64,000 nucleotides of DNA from Alphaproteobacteria bacterium MarineAlpha12_Bin1 (GCA_002937505.1 PTJY01000001.1:536986-600985); one strand, 5' to 3'; shown: positions 51,941 through 61,990, counted from the first letter of the stretch. A program made the numbers and translations. The notes: generated from the letters alone by a model not told the origin.

Positions 51941-52737
51941 GCCCAATAGATCCAAACCAAGATAGCTCCTCCCATAAATAGTCTATAGACGATAAAAGGT
52001 AAAAAACTCGCTGTTCTAAGCCATCTCATAAGCAAATGGATCGCCCCTAAAGCGGTAAGAAAGGCAAGCACACCTGCAACAATTGCACCAGTCCAAGCAA
52101 AATTACTGTTTGAATTCAGCAAATCAACAAAAACTAAAAACCCTGCTCCAGCTACCGCCGGGATTGATAATAACATCGAAAAACGTGCGGCCTCAGAGCG
52201 TTCAAAGCCTAGAGCTCTAGCAGCAGTTATTGTCACTCCAGCTCGACTGGTGCCAGGAATCAATGCGAAGATTTCGGCAACTCCAATTATTAAGGAATCG
52301 CTTAGTTTAAGGTGTCTTAGTTTTTGTATTCTCATACCATAGCGATCAGCCCAAAGTAGAAGTATACCAAATACAATTGACATCCAGCCCACAACCTCCA
52401 GCCCTCTTAAATTACCATCAATAAACTCACGCCCCATCAATCCAACGAAAAAAATAGGTATTGTCGCTATCCCAACATAAATCCCAAGCCGGGCGTCTTC
52501 ATTATTTCTGCCACCAAGAAGCATTATCAAACCACTAAGTATTTTTGTAATATCTTTCAAAAAGTAAATTATTACAGCAAAAAGAGTTCCAACGTGAAGC
52601 GAGACGTCAATTGCGAGAGTACTTCCTTGTATTCCTAGTATTTCAGCAGCAGCACGAAGATGGCCTGAAGAACTTACAGGTAAAAATTCCGTGATGCCTT
52701 GTAAACAGGCTAAAATAGATATTTCTAGAGCGCCCAT
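51937..52737 (-). CDS. uppP: Undecaprenyl-diphosphate phosphatase
   Basis: UppP (BacA) is an inner-membrane enzyme that recycles undecaprenyl diphosphate to the carrier lipid for peptidoglycan and LPS. The 266-residue protein is largely hydrophobic, with about eight membrane segments. It has the active-site motifs LQGITEFLPVSSSGHLRAA near residue 13 and LIPGTSRAGVTITAARALGFERSEAARFSMLLSIPAVAGA near 160. It is convergent with and overlaps the NDUFA9-like gene. Confidence 0.96.
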   Translation of the reverse strand: MGALEISILACLQGITEFLPVSSSGHLRAAAEILGIQGSTLAIDVSLHVGTLFAVIIYFLKDITKILSGLIMLLGGRNNEDARLGIYVGIATIPIFFVGLMGREFIDGNLRGLEVVGWMSIVFGILLLWADRYGMRIQKLRHLKLSDSLIIGVAEIFALIPGTSRAGVTITAARALGFERSEAARFSMLLSIPAVAGAGFLVFVDLLNSNSNFAWTGAIVAGVLAFLTALGAIHLLMRWLRTASFLPFIVYRLFMGGAILVWIYWA

Positions 52738-52929
52738 AAAATTCTATTTCCGTTTATTTATGCTATGTAAAAATTAGTAATAATAAATTATATTTCTATT
52801 TTACCTCAATTAGTTTCATAATTGCGGATACCAAATTTGTAATTTCTAACAAAAGTACTTTTTAAGTAAGGTCATAAATAAATTTTAAAATATTAACGTC
52901 GCTAATAACAATAATTTGAGGAAAGTTCT

Positions 52930-53907
52930 ATGGCTGATGAAACCAAAGACGAAAAAAACTTTTGGATAGATAAAATCCACCCTCAACAGGCCGCAGCTTT
53001 AAAGAAAAACTCAGAAATAGTAGAAAGCGTGGGAGGGGCTGGTGAAACCCTTCATGAAATTAGAGAAAACACGAATAAAGCTCGATCTATCTGGAATAAT
53101 GGTGGCCCCGAGATGGAAGTCCAGCTGGACAAAACCATAGCTGGTCCGTTCCGAGACGTCCCAATGAGGCTTTATAAGTGGAAAAACAAGCCTAATTTAC
53201 CCATTTTTTTGTATTTGCATGGCGGAGGCTTTAAATTAGGGAATCAATTGTCTAACGACAGACAAATGAGAGAAATAGCTAAAGAGTGGGGGGGAGCAGT
53301 AATCAGTTGCGATTACGTCCACGTGCCTGAGCACTCTTTTCCAGATCCAGTTATTGAAATCACTTCAGTTGTTGAGTGGTTGTCAAAAGAGGGTAAAGAC
53401 TGGGGTTTGGACGGTAATTCAATCGTTATTGGGGGTGCCTCAGCTGGCGCCAGTGTGTCATTTGGAGTAGCTTTTGAGCTTTGCTCTCATAGACCTGACC
53501 TAATCAAAGGGCTCGTTTCAATATACGGAGTCCTTGATGACAATTTACATTCTGATTCTATGAAAGAGCTTGGAAATGGAGACTTCATCTTTGATGTTAA
53601 TTACGTAAGTCAGGTATACTCGGACTATGTTCAAGATTCCGATAGGAATGATCCCCGAGCTTTCGCTGTAAAGGGAGACGTGACACGTCTTCCTAGCGCC
53701 TTCATTGCAGCAGCTGAACTAGATCCAATTCGTGACGATTCTATAAAGTTAGCCAAAATAATGGAGGAAAAAGGACACCCTCATTACCTCAAAATTTATC
53801 CAGGTGTTATGCATACATTTTTCACTCAATCGAATATGATTGATCAAGCAAAAATTTGTATAAGCGATATATGTGATTACTTACAGAAAACAATTAGTAC
53901 GGCTTAA
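52930..53907 (+). CDS. Alpha/beta hydrolase (HSL-like)
   Basis: This 325-residue hydrolase is of the hormone-sensitive-lipase-like group. LYLHGGGFKLGNQLSND supplies the HGGG oxyanion hole near residue 97, and the nucleophile elbow GGASAGASVSFG holds the serine near 176. The Asp is probably in AELDPIRDDS and the His in GVMHTFF. The elbow reads GASAG instead of the usual GDSAG. It has no signal peptide and an acidic, lysine-rich N-terminus. It is followed by a GST gene on the same strand. The substrate is probably a small ester, unspecified. Confidence 0.88.
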   Translation: MADETKDEKNFWIDKIHPQQAAALKKNSEIVESVGGAGETLHEIRENTNKARSIWNNGGPEMEVQLDKTIAGPFRDVPMRLYKWKNKPNLPIFLYLHGGGFKLGNQLSNDRQMREIAKEWGGAVISCDYVHVPEHSFPDPVIEITSVVEWLSKEGKDWGLDGNSIVIGGASAGASVSFGVAFELCSHRPDLIKGLVSIYGVLDDNLHSDSMKELGNGDFIFDVNYVSQVYSDYVQDSDRNDPRAFAVKGDVTRLPSAFIAAAELDPIRDDSIKLAKIMEEKGHPHYLKIYPGVMHTFFTQSNMIDQAKICISDICDYLQKTISTA

Positions 53908-53950
53908 ACCACTAAATACCAAAAGTTTAATAACCTGATGTTTATATAAA

Positions 53951-54631
53951 ATGTGGACCCTATACCACCTATGGCTCTGCCCCTTTTCGCGTAAGGTGCG
54001 TATAGCCCTTGGAGAAAAAAAACTAAACTACGACTTGGTAGTGGAAAAATCATGGGAACGCCGAGAAGCATTCTTGGCCTTAAACCCAGCAGGTGAAGTA
54101 CCAGTGCTTTTAGAAATAACAGATGAAGGCTCTAATAATGTTTTTTCCGATTCAAACTCCATATGTGAGTATCTTGAAGACGAGCATCCTGAACCTCCTT
54201 TGATATCAGGAAGCGCATCCGAACGAGCGGAAATAAGAAGACTTGTAGCTTGGTTTGATCTTAAGTTCCATCGAGAAGTAACTAAGAATCTTGTCGACGA
54301 AAAAATAAACAAACGATTTCTTGGGTTGGGGGCACCTTCCTCAATGGCCATAAGGGCCGGACACTCAAACATTACCACCCATTTATCCTATATCGAATAC
54401 CTTATGACCCGACGTAACTGGCTGGGAGGTAAACAATTTTCTATGGCTGATATTTCAGCTGCTGCACATTTGTCATGTCTCGATTATATTAATGATGTTC
54501 CATGGGAAGATTACCCAGAAGCCAAGTCATGGTACTCACGTATAAAATCACGTCCAAGCCTTAGATCTCTTCTTGCCGATCGCATTCCTGGTGTGCCACC
54601 ACCAAAACACTATGCTAACCTTGACTTCTAA
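53951..54631 (+). CDS. Glutathione S-transferase family protein
   Basis: This 226-residue GST starts LYHLWLCPFSRKVRIALGEKKLNYDLV, with CPFS at the active site, followed by NPAGEVPVLLE and FSDSNSICEYLEDEHP. The helical domain contains NWLGGKQFSMADISAAAHLSCLDYI. It lies between an alpha/beta hydrolase gene and a YeeZ-like epimerase on the same strand, four bases from the latter. The gene family is secure, the substrate unknown. Confidence 0.9.
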   Translation: MWTLYHLWLCPFSRKVRIALGEKKLNYDLVVEKSWERREAFLALNPAGEVPVLLEITDEGSNNVFSDSNSICEYLEDEHPEPPLISGSASERAEIRRLVAWFDLKFHREVTKNLVDEKINKRFLGLGAPSSMAIRAGHSNITTHLSYIEYLMTRRNWLGGKQFSMADISAAAHLSCLDYINDVPWEDYPEAKSWYSRIKSRPSLRSLLADRIPGVPPPKHYANLDF

Positions 54632-54635
54632 ATAG

Positions 54636-55511
54636 ATGCCTAATCCTCAAACTTTATTTTGTTTTGGCTTTGGATATACTGCTAAGGCATTATCAAACAC
54701 CATCTTATCGAAGGGATGGTCGGTTCGAGGAACAACTCGCCATAAAATAGACCAAGACGTTTCTAATGCTAAAATGTTTTTTTTCGATCGCGACAAACCT
54801 CTAACTAACCCCGATAAAGCTCTAAAGGGAATTACTCATTTACTTGTCTCCATACCTCCAGATTCGATTGGAGATCCAGTAATCGATCATCACAAAATAG
54901 ATTTAATCTCTCAAATGGAAGACCTTAGATGGATTGGATATCTCTCAACAACAGGTGTATACGGCGATCAAGGAGGTGCCTATGTGGATGAAAACACTCA
55001 ACGTAACCCTAAATCAATTCGGAGCCAAATAAGAGCAAAAATAGAGGATGAATGGTATAATTTGTGGAAGCACAATGGGCTGCCCGTTCACTTGTTTCGA
55101 TTGGCAGGAATATATGGGCCAGGACGCAACACACTTGAGGTTTTAAAAAAAGGACTAAAAGAACAAGTTGTAAAAAAGGGACAAGTTTTCAACCGAATTC
55201 ACGTGCAAGATATTGCCAGCACCCTCCTCGCATCAATGAATCGACCAAATCCCGGAGGAATTTATAACGTATCCGATGACGAACCAGCATCAACACAAGA
55301 TGTTATTGCATATGCCTGTGATTTGTTAGGAAAAAAAATACCACCAGCTGTGCCTTACGAGAGGGCCAAAATCTCAGAGATGGCTAGAAGTTTTTACGAA
55401 GAAAATAAAAGGGTTACAAATAACCTAATAAAGCAAGAGCTGGAGGTTACGCTTGCCTATTCCAATTATCGGTTGGGCCTTCAAGCCTTATTAAATGAAG
55501 AAAAAAACTAA
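54636..55511 (+). CDS. SDR/epimerase family protein (YeeZ-like)
   Basis: This 291-residue atypical SDR starts LFCFGFGYTAKALSNTILSKGWSVRGTTR, with the glycine-rich NAD(P) site. It has LLVSIPPDSIGDPV, WIGYLSTTGVYGDQGGAYVDENT (with the YG motif), FRLAGIYGPGRNTLE, and GIYNVSDDEPASTQDVIAYAC. This matches YeeZ-type NAD-dependent epimerase/dehydratases of unknown substrate. It overlaps the convergent hydrolase gene by four bases. Confidence 0.88.
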   Translation: MPNPQTLFCFGFGYTAKALSNTILSKGWSVRGTTRHKIDQDVSNAKMFFFDRDKPLTNPDKALKGITHLLVSIPPDSIGDPVIDHHKIDLISQMEDLRWIGYLSTTGVYGDQGGAYVDENTQRNPKSIRSQIRAKIEDEWYNLWKHNGLPVHLFRLAGIYGPGRNTLEVLKKGLKEQVVKKGQVFNRIHVQDIASTLLASMNRPNPGGIYNVSDDEPASTQDVIAYACDLLGKKIPPAVPYERAKISEMARSFYEENKRVTNNLIKQELEVTLAYSNYRLGLQALLNEEKN

Positions 55512-56311
55512 TATCGCTTAATTTTTTGTATTCTATTTTCCACCACAGATATTATTCTTTGTAAGCTTTCTTTATCAGATAGCCTGTGGTCTCCCCCTTT
55601 AATTAAAATTAATTCAGCGTCACTGGAAGTAAGCTTATCCATTAATTTTAGAGACTGCGTCCATGGAACATCTTTATCATCCTGACCGTGAATGAGTGAA
55701 ACAGGAATATTAAGTTTTATTAAAGAGTTAAGAATTCTATTCCTATTTCCGTCTTCGATCATTTTCTTTGTTATTATATATGGTTGGTCTGAATACTCAG
55801 ATTCTATTTCACAAAAACCAAACTTAGACAAATCTGACATTAAATTTGGTCCTAGACTGTCTGGTAGTAAATCGTATGTAAAATCTGGTGCAGATCCTAC
55901 TCCAATAAGAGCTACTGCTTTCTGCCTAGAACTAGACCTTTCTAATTTATCTGCAACCCTAAACATTATCCAGCTACCCATTGATGAACCTATAAGCATT
56001 AGGGGACCGTTAAATCCTCTTACAGATTCACTAACGTGCCTAATTATCGTCAGAGAGTCCTCCGTCCAACGACTTATAGTCCCATCTCGTATATCACCTT
56101 CAGACAAGCCATGGCCCGAGTAATCAAATCGTAAAAACGAATAGCCCTCGGCTATTGCCCATTTTTCTATTGCAGTAGCCTTTTCTCCAGTCATATCAGA
56201 CATAAACCCTCCAAGAAAAACAATTCCCAGTTCCTGGTTAAGCGTACCCTGTGAAACAACAAATGCTAATTTTATGCCTTCACTTGTCGTGATATAGTTT
56301 CTTGCAGTCAT
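55508..56311 (-). CDS. Alpha/beta hydrolase (ABHD10-like)
   Basis: This 267-residue hydrolase has GIVFLGGFMSDMTGEKATAIE, FLRFDYSGHGLSEGDIRDGTISRW and the nucleophile elbow MLIGSSMGSWIMFR (Ser near residue 111). The acid is in LIHGQDDKDVPW and the His in KGGDHRLSD. The order fits ABHD10/mitochondrial-type serine hydrolases, which cleave acyl thioesters or acyl-glucuronides. It is convergent with the YeeZ-like gene and divergent from the GT4 gene. Confidence 0.88.
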   Translation of the reverse strand: MTARNYITTSEGIKLAFVVSQGTLNQELGIVFLGGFMSDMTGEKATAIEKWAIAEGYSFLRFDYSGHGLSEGDIRDGTISRWTEDSLTIIRHVSESVRGFNGPLMLIGSSMGSWIMFRVADKLERSSSRQKAVALIGVGSAPDFTYDLLPDSLGPNLMSDLSKFGFCEIESEYSDQPYIITKKMIEDGNRNRILNSLIKLNIPVSLIHGQDDKDVPWTQSLKLMDKLTSSDAELILIKGGDHRLSDKESLQRIISVVENRIQKIKRY

Positions 56312-56386
56312 TCAAATTAATCTTAGATTGAGTATAATAAACAATATATTATTCCTAACAGATCTTTAAGCCTAGGAAATACTAGT

Positions 56387-57550
56387 ATGAACCCAGTCGT
56401 TTTGCAGGTTCTACCATCTCTTGATACGGGTGGAGGAGGCGCTGAACAAACAGCTTTCGACGTAGCTGAAGCGCTTACTAACCAACAAAGCCCTACGTTT
56501 ATTGCCTCTTCTGGGGGGCAAATAGCTGAAGCAACTCAGCAGCTCGGGGCTATTCATATAACTCTACCTTTAGCTAGCAAAAATCCAATTATTATGTTTC
56601 TGAATGTTTTTAGATTAAAAAAAGTCATAAAAAAATATAAAATTAACATAGTACATGCTCGAAGCCGCGCTCCCGCCTGGAGCTCAAAAGTTGCAGCTAA
56701 ACTCATGGGATGCAAGTTTTTAACGACATTCCATGGAACCTATAATTTTGGCCCAGGGGTCTTAGGTAAATTTAAAAAATATTATAATTCTGTTATGACA
56801 GAAGGGGACCTTGTGATAGCTAATTCAAACTTTATAGCTGACCATCTAATTACTCTATATAACCTATCTACTAATAAAATACGGGTTATTCCAAGGGGCG
56901 TAGATGTAGATAAATTCACTTCTGAAAATATTTCTTCATCAAGAGTTGTCGAGTTAAAACGCCTTTGGGGTTTAAATAATGATTCTATAATTGTTACACT
57001 CCCTGGACGCCTTAGCAGATGGAAGGGTCAATCTCTTCTAATCGAGGCATTTTCTATTCTAAACGATAGGAATGAAAATAATAACGCTAACTTGGTATGC
57101 CTACTTGTCGGATCAGACCAAGGCCGCTCATCGTACAGAATGGAGTTGGAAAGACTTATTGAGTCTAAAAACTTGAAGGATGTAATAAAAATCCATGGCC
57201 ATTGTAGTGATATGGCCGCTGCATACACTATTACTGATATAGTAATATCCGCCTCAACTAGACCTGAAGCTTTTGGACGAGTGATATCCGAAGCGCAGGC
57301 GATGGGATGCCATGTCGTCGCTGCCGATCATGGAGGAGGAGCTGAACAAATAGTAAACGGGGAAACAGGCTGGCTCTTTAAACCAAATGACGCAGAGGAA
57401 CTGGCCACCTCCATATCCAATATTCTTTCAATGACCGAATCAGATAGGCTTGAGATAAGTCAGAAGGCCATCAGTCATGTCCGCATGAAGTACACAAAAA
57501 AGGAGATGTGTTCAGCAACATTGAAAGTTTATTCTGAGCTAATTTCATAA
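56387..57550 (+). CDS. Glycosyltransferase family 4 protein
   Basis: This 387-residue GT-B enzyme has the GT4 signatures LQVLPSLDTGGGGAEQTAFDVAEAL and VHARSRAPAWSSKVAAKL in the acceptor half. The donor half has RVIPRGVDVDKFT, PGRLSRWKGQSLLIEAF and the EX7E motif in RPEAFGRVISEAQAMGCHVVA. It likely adds a sugar to the LPS core or a surface glycan at the inner face of the inner membrane. A GT9 heptosyltransferase gene follows 14 nt later, which supports an LPS role. The exact linkage is unknown. Confidence 0.9.
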   Translation: MNPVVLQVLPSLDTGGGGAEQTAFDVAEALTNQQSPTFIASSGGQIAEATQQLGAIHITLPLASKNPIIMFLNVFRLKKVIKKYKINIVHARSRAPAWSSKVAAKLMGCKFLTTFHGTYNFGPGVLGKFKKYYNSVMTEGDLVIANSNFIADHLITLYNLSTNKIRVIPRGVDVDKFTSENISSSRVVELKRLWGLNNDSIIVTLPGRLSRWKGQSLLIEAFSILNDRNENNNANLVCLLVGSDQGRSSYRMELERLIESKNLKDVIKIHGHCSDMAAAYTITDIVISASTRPEAFGRVISEAQAMGCHVVAADHGGGAEQIVNGETGWLFKPNDAEELATSISNILSMTESDRLEISQKAISHVRMKYTKKEMCSATLKVYSELIS

Positions 57551-57564
57551 TAAATCATAAGCTA

Positions 57565-58503
57565 ATGAAAACCTGTAAAAAAATTCATCGTGTTCTTGTT
57601 ATCAAATTAGGGGCTATGGGAGATATGGTACAAGCGACCGGCCCTTTTCAAGCGATTCGTGATCACCACAGCGATGCACACATCGCGCTTCTCACAACCA
57701 GCGCCTATAAAGAGTTTGCTGATTCTGGTAAATGGTTTGATGAGGTATTGATAGATAAACGACCAACATGGCATGAATGGAGATCATGGACTAAGTTAAT
57801 TTTAAAAATCAGACAAAAAAAATACAATAGAATATACGATTTACAAACATCTGATCGAACAGCAATCATCTTTCATTTGCTCAGACTTTTTTATAAAGTA
57901 GATTGGTGCGGTGCAGCATTGGGCTGCTCTCATTATCATGACAACCCTAAAAGGGATTTAATGCATACGTTAGAAAGGCAAGCCGAACAATTATCACTAG
58001 CCTCTGTGACTAACGTTCCTCCCCCAAACTTAAATAACATTCGTTCCGATGGCCAAAAATTTAATTTGCCTGAACCCTACGTTTTAATCGCTCCCGGCGG
58101 CTCTTCGCACAGGCCTGAAAAAAGATGGCCAAAAAAAAATTATGCTAAGTTGGCAAAACGCTTATTTAGCAAGGGAATTACACCAGTAGTAATCGGCGGG
58201 TCAGCCGAAAAACAAATTGGATCAGAAATCACTGCCTATTGCCCAGAAGCAAAGGATCTAACAACAAAAACGTCAATGATCGATATTATAGGTCTATCTA
58301 GAAGAGCCTCAGGCTCGGTAGGTAATGATACGGGCCCCATGCATATAATTGGTGCCACAGGGACTCCAACACTTGTGCTATTTTCTCATAGTTCAGATCC
58401 TGCTGTTTGTGGGCAACGTGGAGAAGATGTAAAAATACTGAGATTTCAATCTCTTGAGGACCTTTCTGTTGATGAGGTTGAAGCAAACATGAGATTGCGT
58501 TAA
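57565..58503 (+). CDS. Glycosyltransferase family 9 (heptosyltransferase-like) protein
   Basis: This 312-residue protein is of the WaaC/WaaF family. [26 protein letters not shown] at the N-terminus includes the catalytic Asp. [34 protein letters not shown], and [27 protein letters not shown] form the ADP-heptose site. It overlaps none of its neighbours and lies 14 nt after the GT4 gene, with thrS following. With GT4 it probably builds the LPS inner core, but the donor sugar is inferred. Confidence 0.9.
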   Translation: MKTCKKIHRVLVIKLGAMGDMVQATGPFQAIRDHHSDAHIALLTTSAYKEFADSGKWFDEVLIDKRPTWHEWRSWTKLILKIRQKKYNRIYDLQTSDRTAIIFHLLRLFYKVDWCGAALGCSHYHDNPKRDLMHTLERQAEQLSLASVTNVPPPNLNNIRSDGQKFNLPEPYVLIAPGGSSHRPEKRWPKKNYAKLAKRLFSKGITPVVIGGSAEKQIGSEITAYCPEAKDLTTKTSMIDIIGLSRRASGSVGNDTGPMHIIGATGTPTLVLFSHSSDPAVCGQRGEDVKILRFQSLEDLSVDEVEANMRLR

Positions 58504-58556
58504 ATCCAACACGTGTATTGGTAAAATTTATAGAGTGCTCTCATAATGGAGAAAAA

Positions 58557-60506
58557 ATGTCCGAGGCTGAGATAAAGAACCTAATTAAAATCACACTGCC
58601 TGATGGAAGTGAACGCGAGTTTAACGCTCCGATAACTGCAGCAATGATAGCTGCAGATATAGGGCCTGGTTTGGAAAAAGCTGCACTCGCAGTTAAAATC
58701 GATGGGCGTTTACTTGATCTATCAACAACCATAAGTGAAAGCGCATCTATTGAAATAATTACTTTAAATAGTGATGACGATACAGTTTACGACCTAATAC
58801 GACATGATGCAGCCCATGTTATGGCAGAAGCTGTCCAAGAATTATTTCCTAATACTCAAATCACTTTCGGTCCAGCTATTGAAAATGGCTTTTACTATGA
58901 TTTCGTTCGCGAGACACCGTTTACTAGCCATGATCTTGAGAAAATTGAAACCCGTATGAAAGAGATAGTTAAAAGAGACGAGACTATATCAAGGGAAACA
59001 TGGAATAGATCTGAAGCCATTGAATTTTTTACTAATGCCGGAGAGATATATAAGGCTGAACATATTGGCACATTGCCAGAAGACACTGAAATATCAGTTT
59101 ATAGGCAAGGTGAGTGGCTTGACCTATGCGCTGGTCCACACTTGCCATCCACAGCAAAATTAGGATCAGCTTTCAAGCTTATGAAAGTTTCTGGGGCATA
59201 TTGGAGAGGTGATCCTACAAAACAACAATTACAAAGGATCTATGGAACGGCTTGGAGAAACTCAAAAGAGCTGAAAACCTATTTAACCCGTTTAGAGGAG
59301 GCTGAAAAAAGGGATCATAGAAGACTGGGACGAGAAATGGACCTTTTTCATATTCAAGAAGAAGCTGTTGGTTCAGTGTTCTGGCACCCCAAAGGATGGA
59401 CCCTATACCGAATTTGCGAACAATATATGCGTGAGAGACTAGAAGATTCTGGATACTCAGAAGTAAAGACTCCTCAATTAGTTGATCGAGGACTTTGGGA
59501 AAAGTCTGGTCATTGGGAAAAGTTTCGTGAAAATATGTTCACAATAAATGACGATGAAGACCGCGTTCTCGCTGTTAAACCAATGAACTGTCCCTGCCAC
59601 GTACAAATTTATAAGCAAGGCACCACCAGTTATAGGGACCTTCCTATTAGAATGGCAGAGTTTGGCTCATGTCATAGATATGAGCCTTCTGGCGCTCTCC
59701 ATGGAATAATGAGGGTTAGGGCCTTTACACAAGACGACGCCCATATCTTTTGTACCGAAGACCAAATTGTGTCGGAAACAAAATCTTTTTGTGACTTATT
59801 ATTATTAATATATCGTGATTTTGGGTTCACGGAGGTACAAGTTAAGTTTGCAGATCGGCCTGAAATACGAGCGGGAGATGATATGACCTGGGACAGGGCT
59901 GAGCAAGCCCTGATTAAGGCAACCGACAATGCAGGTTTAGATTACTCTTCAAATCCTGGAGAGGGTGCATTTTATGGACCAAAGCTTGAGTTCGTTTTAA
60001 AGGATACAATAGGTAGAGAATGGCAATGCGGGACCTTACAAGTCGATTTTGTTTTGCCCGAGCGCTTGGATGCTTCATACATTGGGGAAGATGGAAATAA
60101 GCATAGACCAGTTATGCTGCACAGAGCAATTCTCGGATCATTTGAAAGATTCATAGGAATACTCATTGAGCATTATGCAGGGCGGTTTCCTTTATGGTTG
60201 TCACCAGTCCAAGCAGTAATTACAACCATTACCAACGATGCTGATGAGTATGCAAAAAAAGTTGAAACAGCCTGTATCAATGCCGGCCTCAGAGTTGTAA
60301 AAGACACAAGAAGTGAGAAAATTAATTATAAAATACGTGAGCATAGCCTAGCGCATGTACCGGTTATTATCGTCGTAGGTCAACGTGAGGCAGAAAGCGA
60401 GACAGTAAATATAAGACGGCTTGGGTCAAAAGATCAGGAAATACTTGCTTTAACCGACGCTGTCAGCCAACTTATAGACGAGGGAAGAAGTCCCAGTGTA
60501 AGATAG
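58557..60506 (+). CDS. thrS: Threonyl-tRNA synthetase
   Basis: ThrRS is a class II synthetase that charges tRNA-Thr and edits serine. Residues 1-70 are the TGS domain ([13 protein letters not shown]). The editing domain follows, with [16 protein letters not shown] and [15 protein letters not shown] carrying the His/Cys editing site. The catalytic domain has the zinc ligands in [11 protein letters not shown] and [13 protein letters not shown], and motif 2 [31 protein letters not shown] short C-terminal anticodon domain ends the protein. The start is ATG 58557, after GGAG with five-base spacing; an in-frame TTG at 58518 is less likely. infC follows 45 nt later, the usual thrS-infC order. Confidence 0.97.
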   Translation: MSEAEIKNLIKITLPDGSEREFNAPITAAMIAADIGPGLEKAALAVKIDGRLLDLSTTISESASIEIITLNSDDDTVYDLIRHDAAHVMAEAVQELFPNTQITFGPAIENGFYYDFVRETPFTSHDLEKIETRMKEIVKRDETISRETWNRSEAIEFFTNAGEIYKAEHIGTLPEDTEISVYRQGEWLDLCAGPHLPSTAKLGSAFKLMKVSGAYWRGDPTKQQLQRIYGTAWRNSKELKTYLTRLEEAEKRDHRRLGREMDLFHIQEEAVGSVFWHPKGWTLYRICEQYMRERLEDSGYSEVKTPQLVDRGLWEKSGHWEKFRENMFTINDDEDRVLAVKPMNCPCHVQIYKQGTTSYRDLPIRMAEFGSCHRYEPSGALHGIMRVRAFTQDDAHIFCTEDQIVSETKSFCDLLLLIYRDFGFTEVQVKFADRPEIRAGDDMTWDRAEQALIKATDNAGLDYSSNPGEGAFYGPKLEFVLKDTIGREWQCGTLQVDFVLPERLDASYIGEDGNKHRPVMLHRAILGSFERFIGILIEHYAGRFPLWLSPVQAVITTITNDADEYAKKVETACINAGLRVVKDTRSEKINYKIREHSLAHVPVIIVVGQREAESETVNIRRLGSKDQEILALTDAVSQLIDEGRSPSVR

Positions 60507-60551
60507 AAGCTGAATTAAGTTAAATAATATTAATTACAGGGAGATAGATAA

Positions 60552-61091
60552 ATCAATAAAAGACCAGTAGATATTACCCCCCCTAAACAATCTGGGCCTA
60601 GGGTAAATACAGATATCGACAATGCCGAGGTACGGTTAATTGACGAAAACGGCGAGCAAGTTGGAATAGTGCCCATAGACCTTGCCATAGAAAGAGCCTA
60701 CAATGTAAACCTTGATCTCGTTGAGGTGTCGCCTAATGCAAACCCTCCTGTTTGTAAAATAATAGATTACGGAAAACTTAAGTACGAAGATCAGAAGAAA
60801 GCCAATGTAGCTAGGAAGAAACAAAAAACCATTGACGTTAAAGAAATAAAATTGCGGCCTAATATTGATACACATGACTATGATGTAAAAATGCGAAGTG
60901 CGCGCAGATTTATTGATGACGGAGATAAGGTTAAAGTTACTCTGCGTTTTCGAGGACGTGAAATGGCTCATCAAGAGCTAGGGGCGGAGGTATTAAAAAG
61001 GGTAAGAACCGAGCTAGAAACAATAGCCAAAGTAGAGCAGATGCCAAAATTTGAGGGAAGGCAGCTCACTATGGTTATGGCGCCTCGCTAA
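60552..61091 (+). CDS. infC: Translation initiation factor IF-3, predicted AUC start
   Basis: IF-3 keeps the 30S subunit free and checks start-codon pairing. Family alignment by eye shows that the protein must begin before GTG 60669: the frame upstream encodes GPRVNTDIDNAEVRLIDENGEQVGI, the standard N-terminal domain. The frame is closed by a TAA at 60549-60551, and no ATG, GTG or TTG giving a full protein is present. ATC 60552 lies eight bases after AGGGAG (60538-60543). Non-AUG starts (AUU, AUC) are the hallmark of infC and underlie its autoregulation. The resulting 179-residue protein has normal length, with the C-terminal domain IKLRPNIDTHDYDVKMRSARRFIDDGDKVKVTLRFRGREM. Confidence 0.9.
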   Translation: MNKRPVDITPPKQSGPRVNTDIDNAEVRLIDENGEQVGIVPIDLAIERAYNVNLDLVEVSPNANPPVCKIIDYGKLKYEDQKKANVARKKQKTIDVKEIKLRPNIDTHDYDVKMRSARRFIDDGDKVKVTLRFRGREMAHQELGAEVLKRVRTELETIAKVEQMPKFEGRQLTMVMAPR

Positions 61092-61113
61092 AACAGAAAA
61101 ACGCAAGCCGATT

Positions 61114-61899
61114 TTATAATCTTCCAGGTGGGCGTGAATGTTCGCCACCATCCGCCATTACTACGGTTCCCGAAAGCCATGATGCCTTAGGGCTAGCTAA
61201 GAAAGCAGTGAGCCAAGCTATTTCTTCAACGGATCCCGCTCGGTCGCCGGGAAGACCCTTAAGCGTTTCACGCCACCTTGAATCATCACCCCAGTTCATA
61301 TCGGCTGCAGTTTTAGCCTGAGTAACCAATCGGTCTGTTTCTATTGGCCCAGGATTGATGCCAACAATTCGAACACCATAATCTATGCTTTCAGAGCCTA
61401 ATGCGCGTGTCATTGCCATTAGTGCTGCATTACCCATCCCACCAGCTATGTAAGAGGATCTTGGCCTCTCTCCTGCCATCCCAATAATGTTGACTATCAC
61501 TCCGGTATTGTTTTCTCTCATTTGCGTATAAAATGCTCTTACAAGACCAAGATAACCAAAAACTTTTAAATCCCATGCTTGTTTTATCTTTTCATTGTCG
61601 AGGCGCTCTATATCACCAGCAGGAATAGCACCAGCATTATTTACTAAAATATCAATGTTTCCAGTAGCCTTGACCAGTCTACTTATGCCTTTTGCCGTGG
61701 ATAGATCAACTGGGTGGACTATCACTTCCACATCATCAGTCGATATTATTTCATTACGAAGGGACACCAAATCGGCCTCTGTTCGAGAAGCAATATGCAA
61801 GTCACAACCCTCTGCCGCTAATAGCTTTGTGACTGCTCTGCCAATTCCCTTGGATGCCCCTGTTACAAGAGCAGTTTTTCTATTTATTTCTAGATCCAT
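61114..61899 (-). CDS. Short-chain dehydrogenase/reductase family protein lacking the usual catalytic Lys
   Basis: This 261-residue Rossmann-fold SDR has TALVTGASKGIGRAVTKLLA near the N-terminus, DILVNNAGAIPAGDIERL, VIVNIIGMAGERPRSSYIAGGMGNAALMAMTRALG and VRIVGINPGPIETDRL. The catalytic Tyr is present in SSYIAGG, but the normal YxxxK lysine is Gly, as in a known SDR subgroup with a YxAG(S/G)xGNAAL pattern. The activity may be altered or the Lys replaced by another residue. The start at ATG 61899 follows GAGAG; an upstream ATG at 61947 is in frame but lacks a ribosome site. It sits reversed between infC and rpmI, breaking the usual infC-rpmI-rplT run. Confidence 0.87.
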   Translation of the reverse strand: MDLEINRKTALVTGASKGIGRAVTKLLAAEGCDLHIASRTEADLVSLRNEIISTDDVEVIVHPVDLSTAKGISRLVKATGNIDILVNNAGAIPAGDIERLDNEKIKQAWDLKVFGYLGLVRAFYTQMRENNTGVIVNIIGMAGERPRSSYIAGGMGNAALMAMTRALGSESIDYGVRIVGINPGPIETDRLVTQAKTAADMNWGDDSRWRETLKGLPGDRAGSVEEIAWLTAFLASPKASWLSGTVVMADGGEHSRPPGRL

Positions 61900-61961
61900 A
61901 ATAATTTCTCTCAGTTTGAAGATATTGTTTGATATTTTTATCAACAAATTAGCATAATTTT

Positions 61962-61990
61962 AGTGTTTACTAGTCAATAATCATTATAAT
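61962..61990 (+). promoter_or_regulatory. Predicted promoter of rpmI-rplT-pheST
   Basis: TATAAT at 61985-61990 is a perfect -10. Upstream AGTGTT (61962-61967, 17-base spacer) is a weak -35. It lies in the divergent region between the SDR gene and rpmI, leaving a leader of about 130 nt. This promoter would be needed because the reversed SDR gene separates rpmI from infC. Confidence 0.45.
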
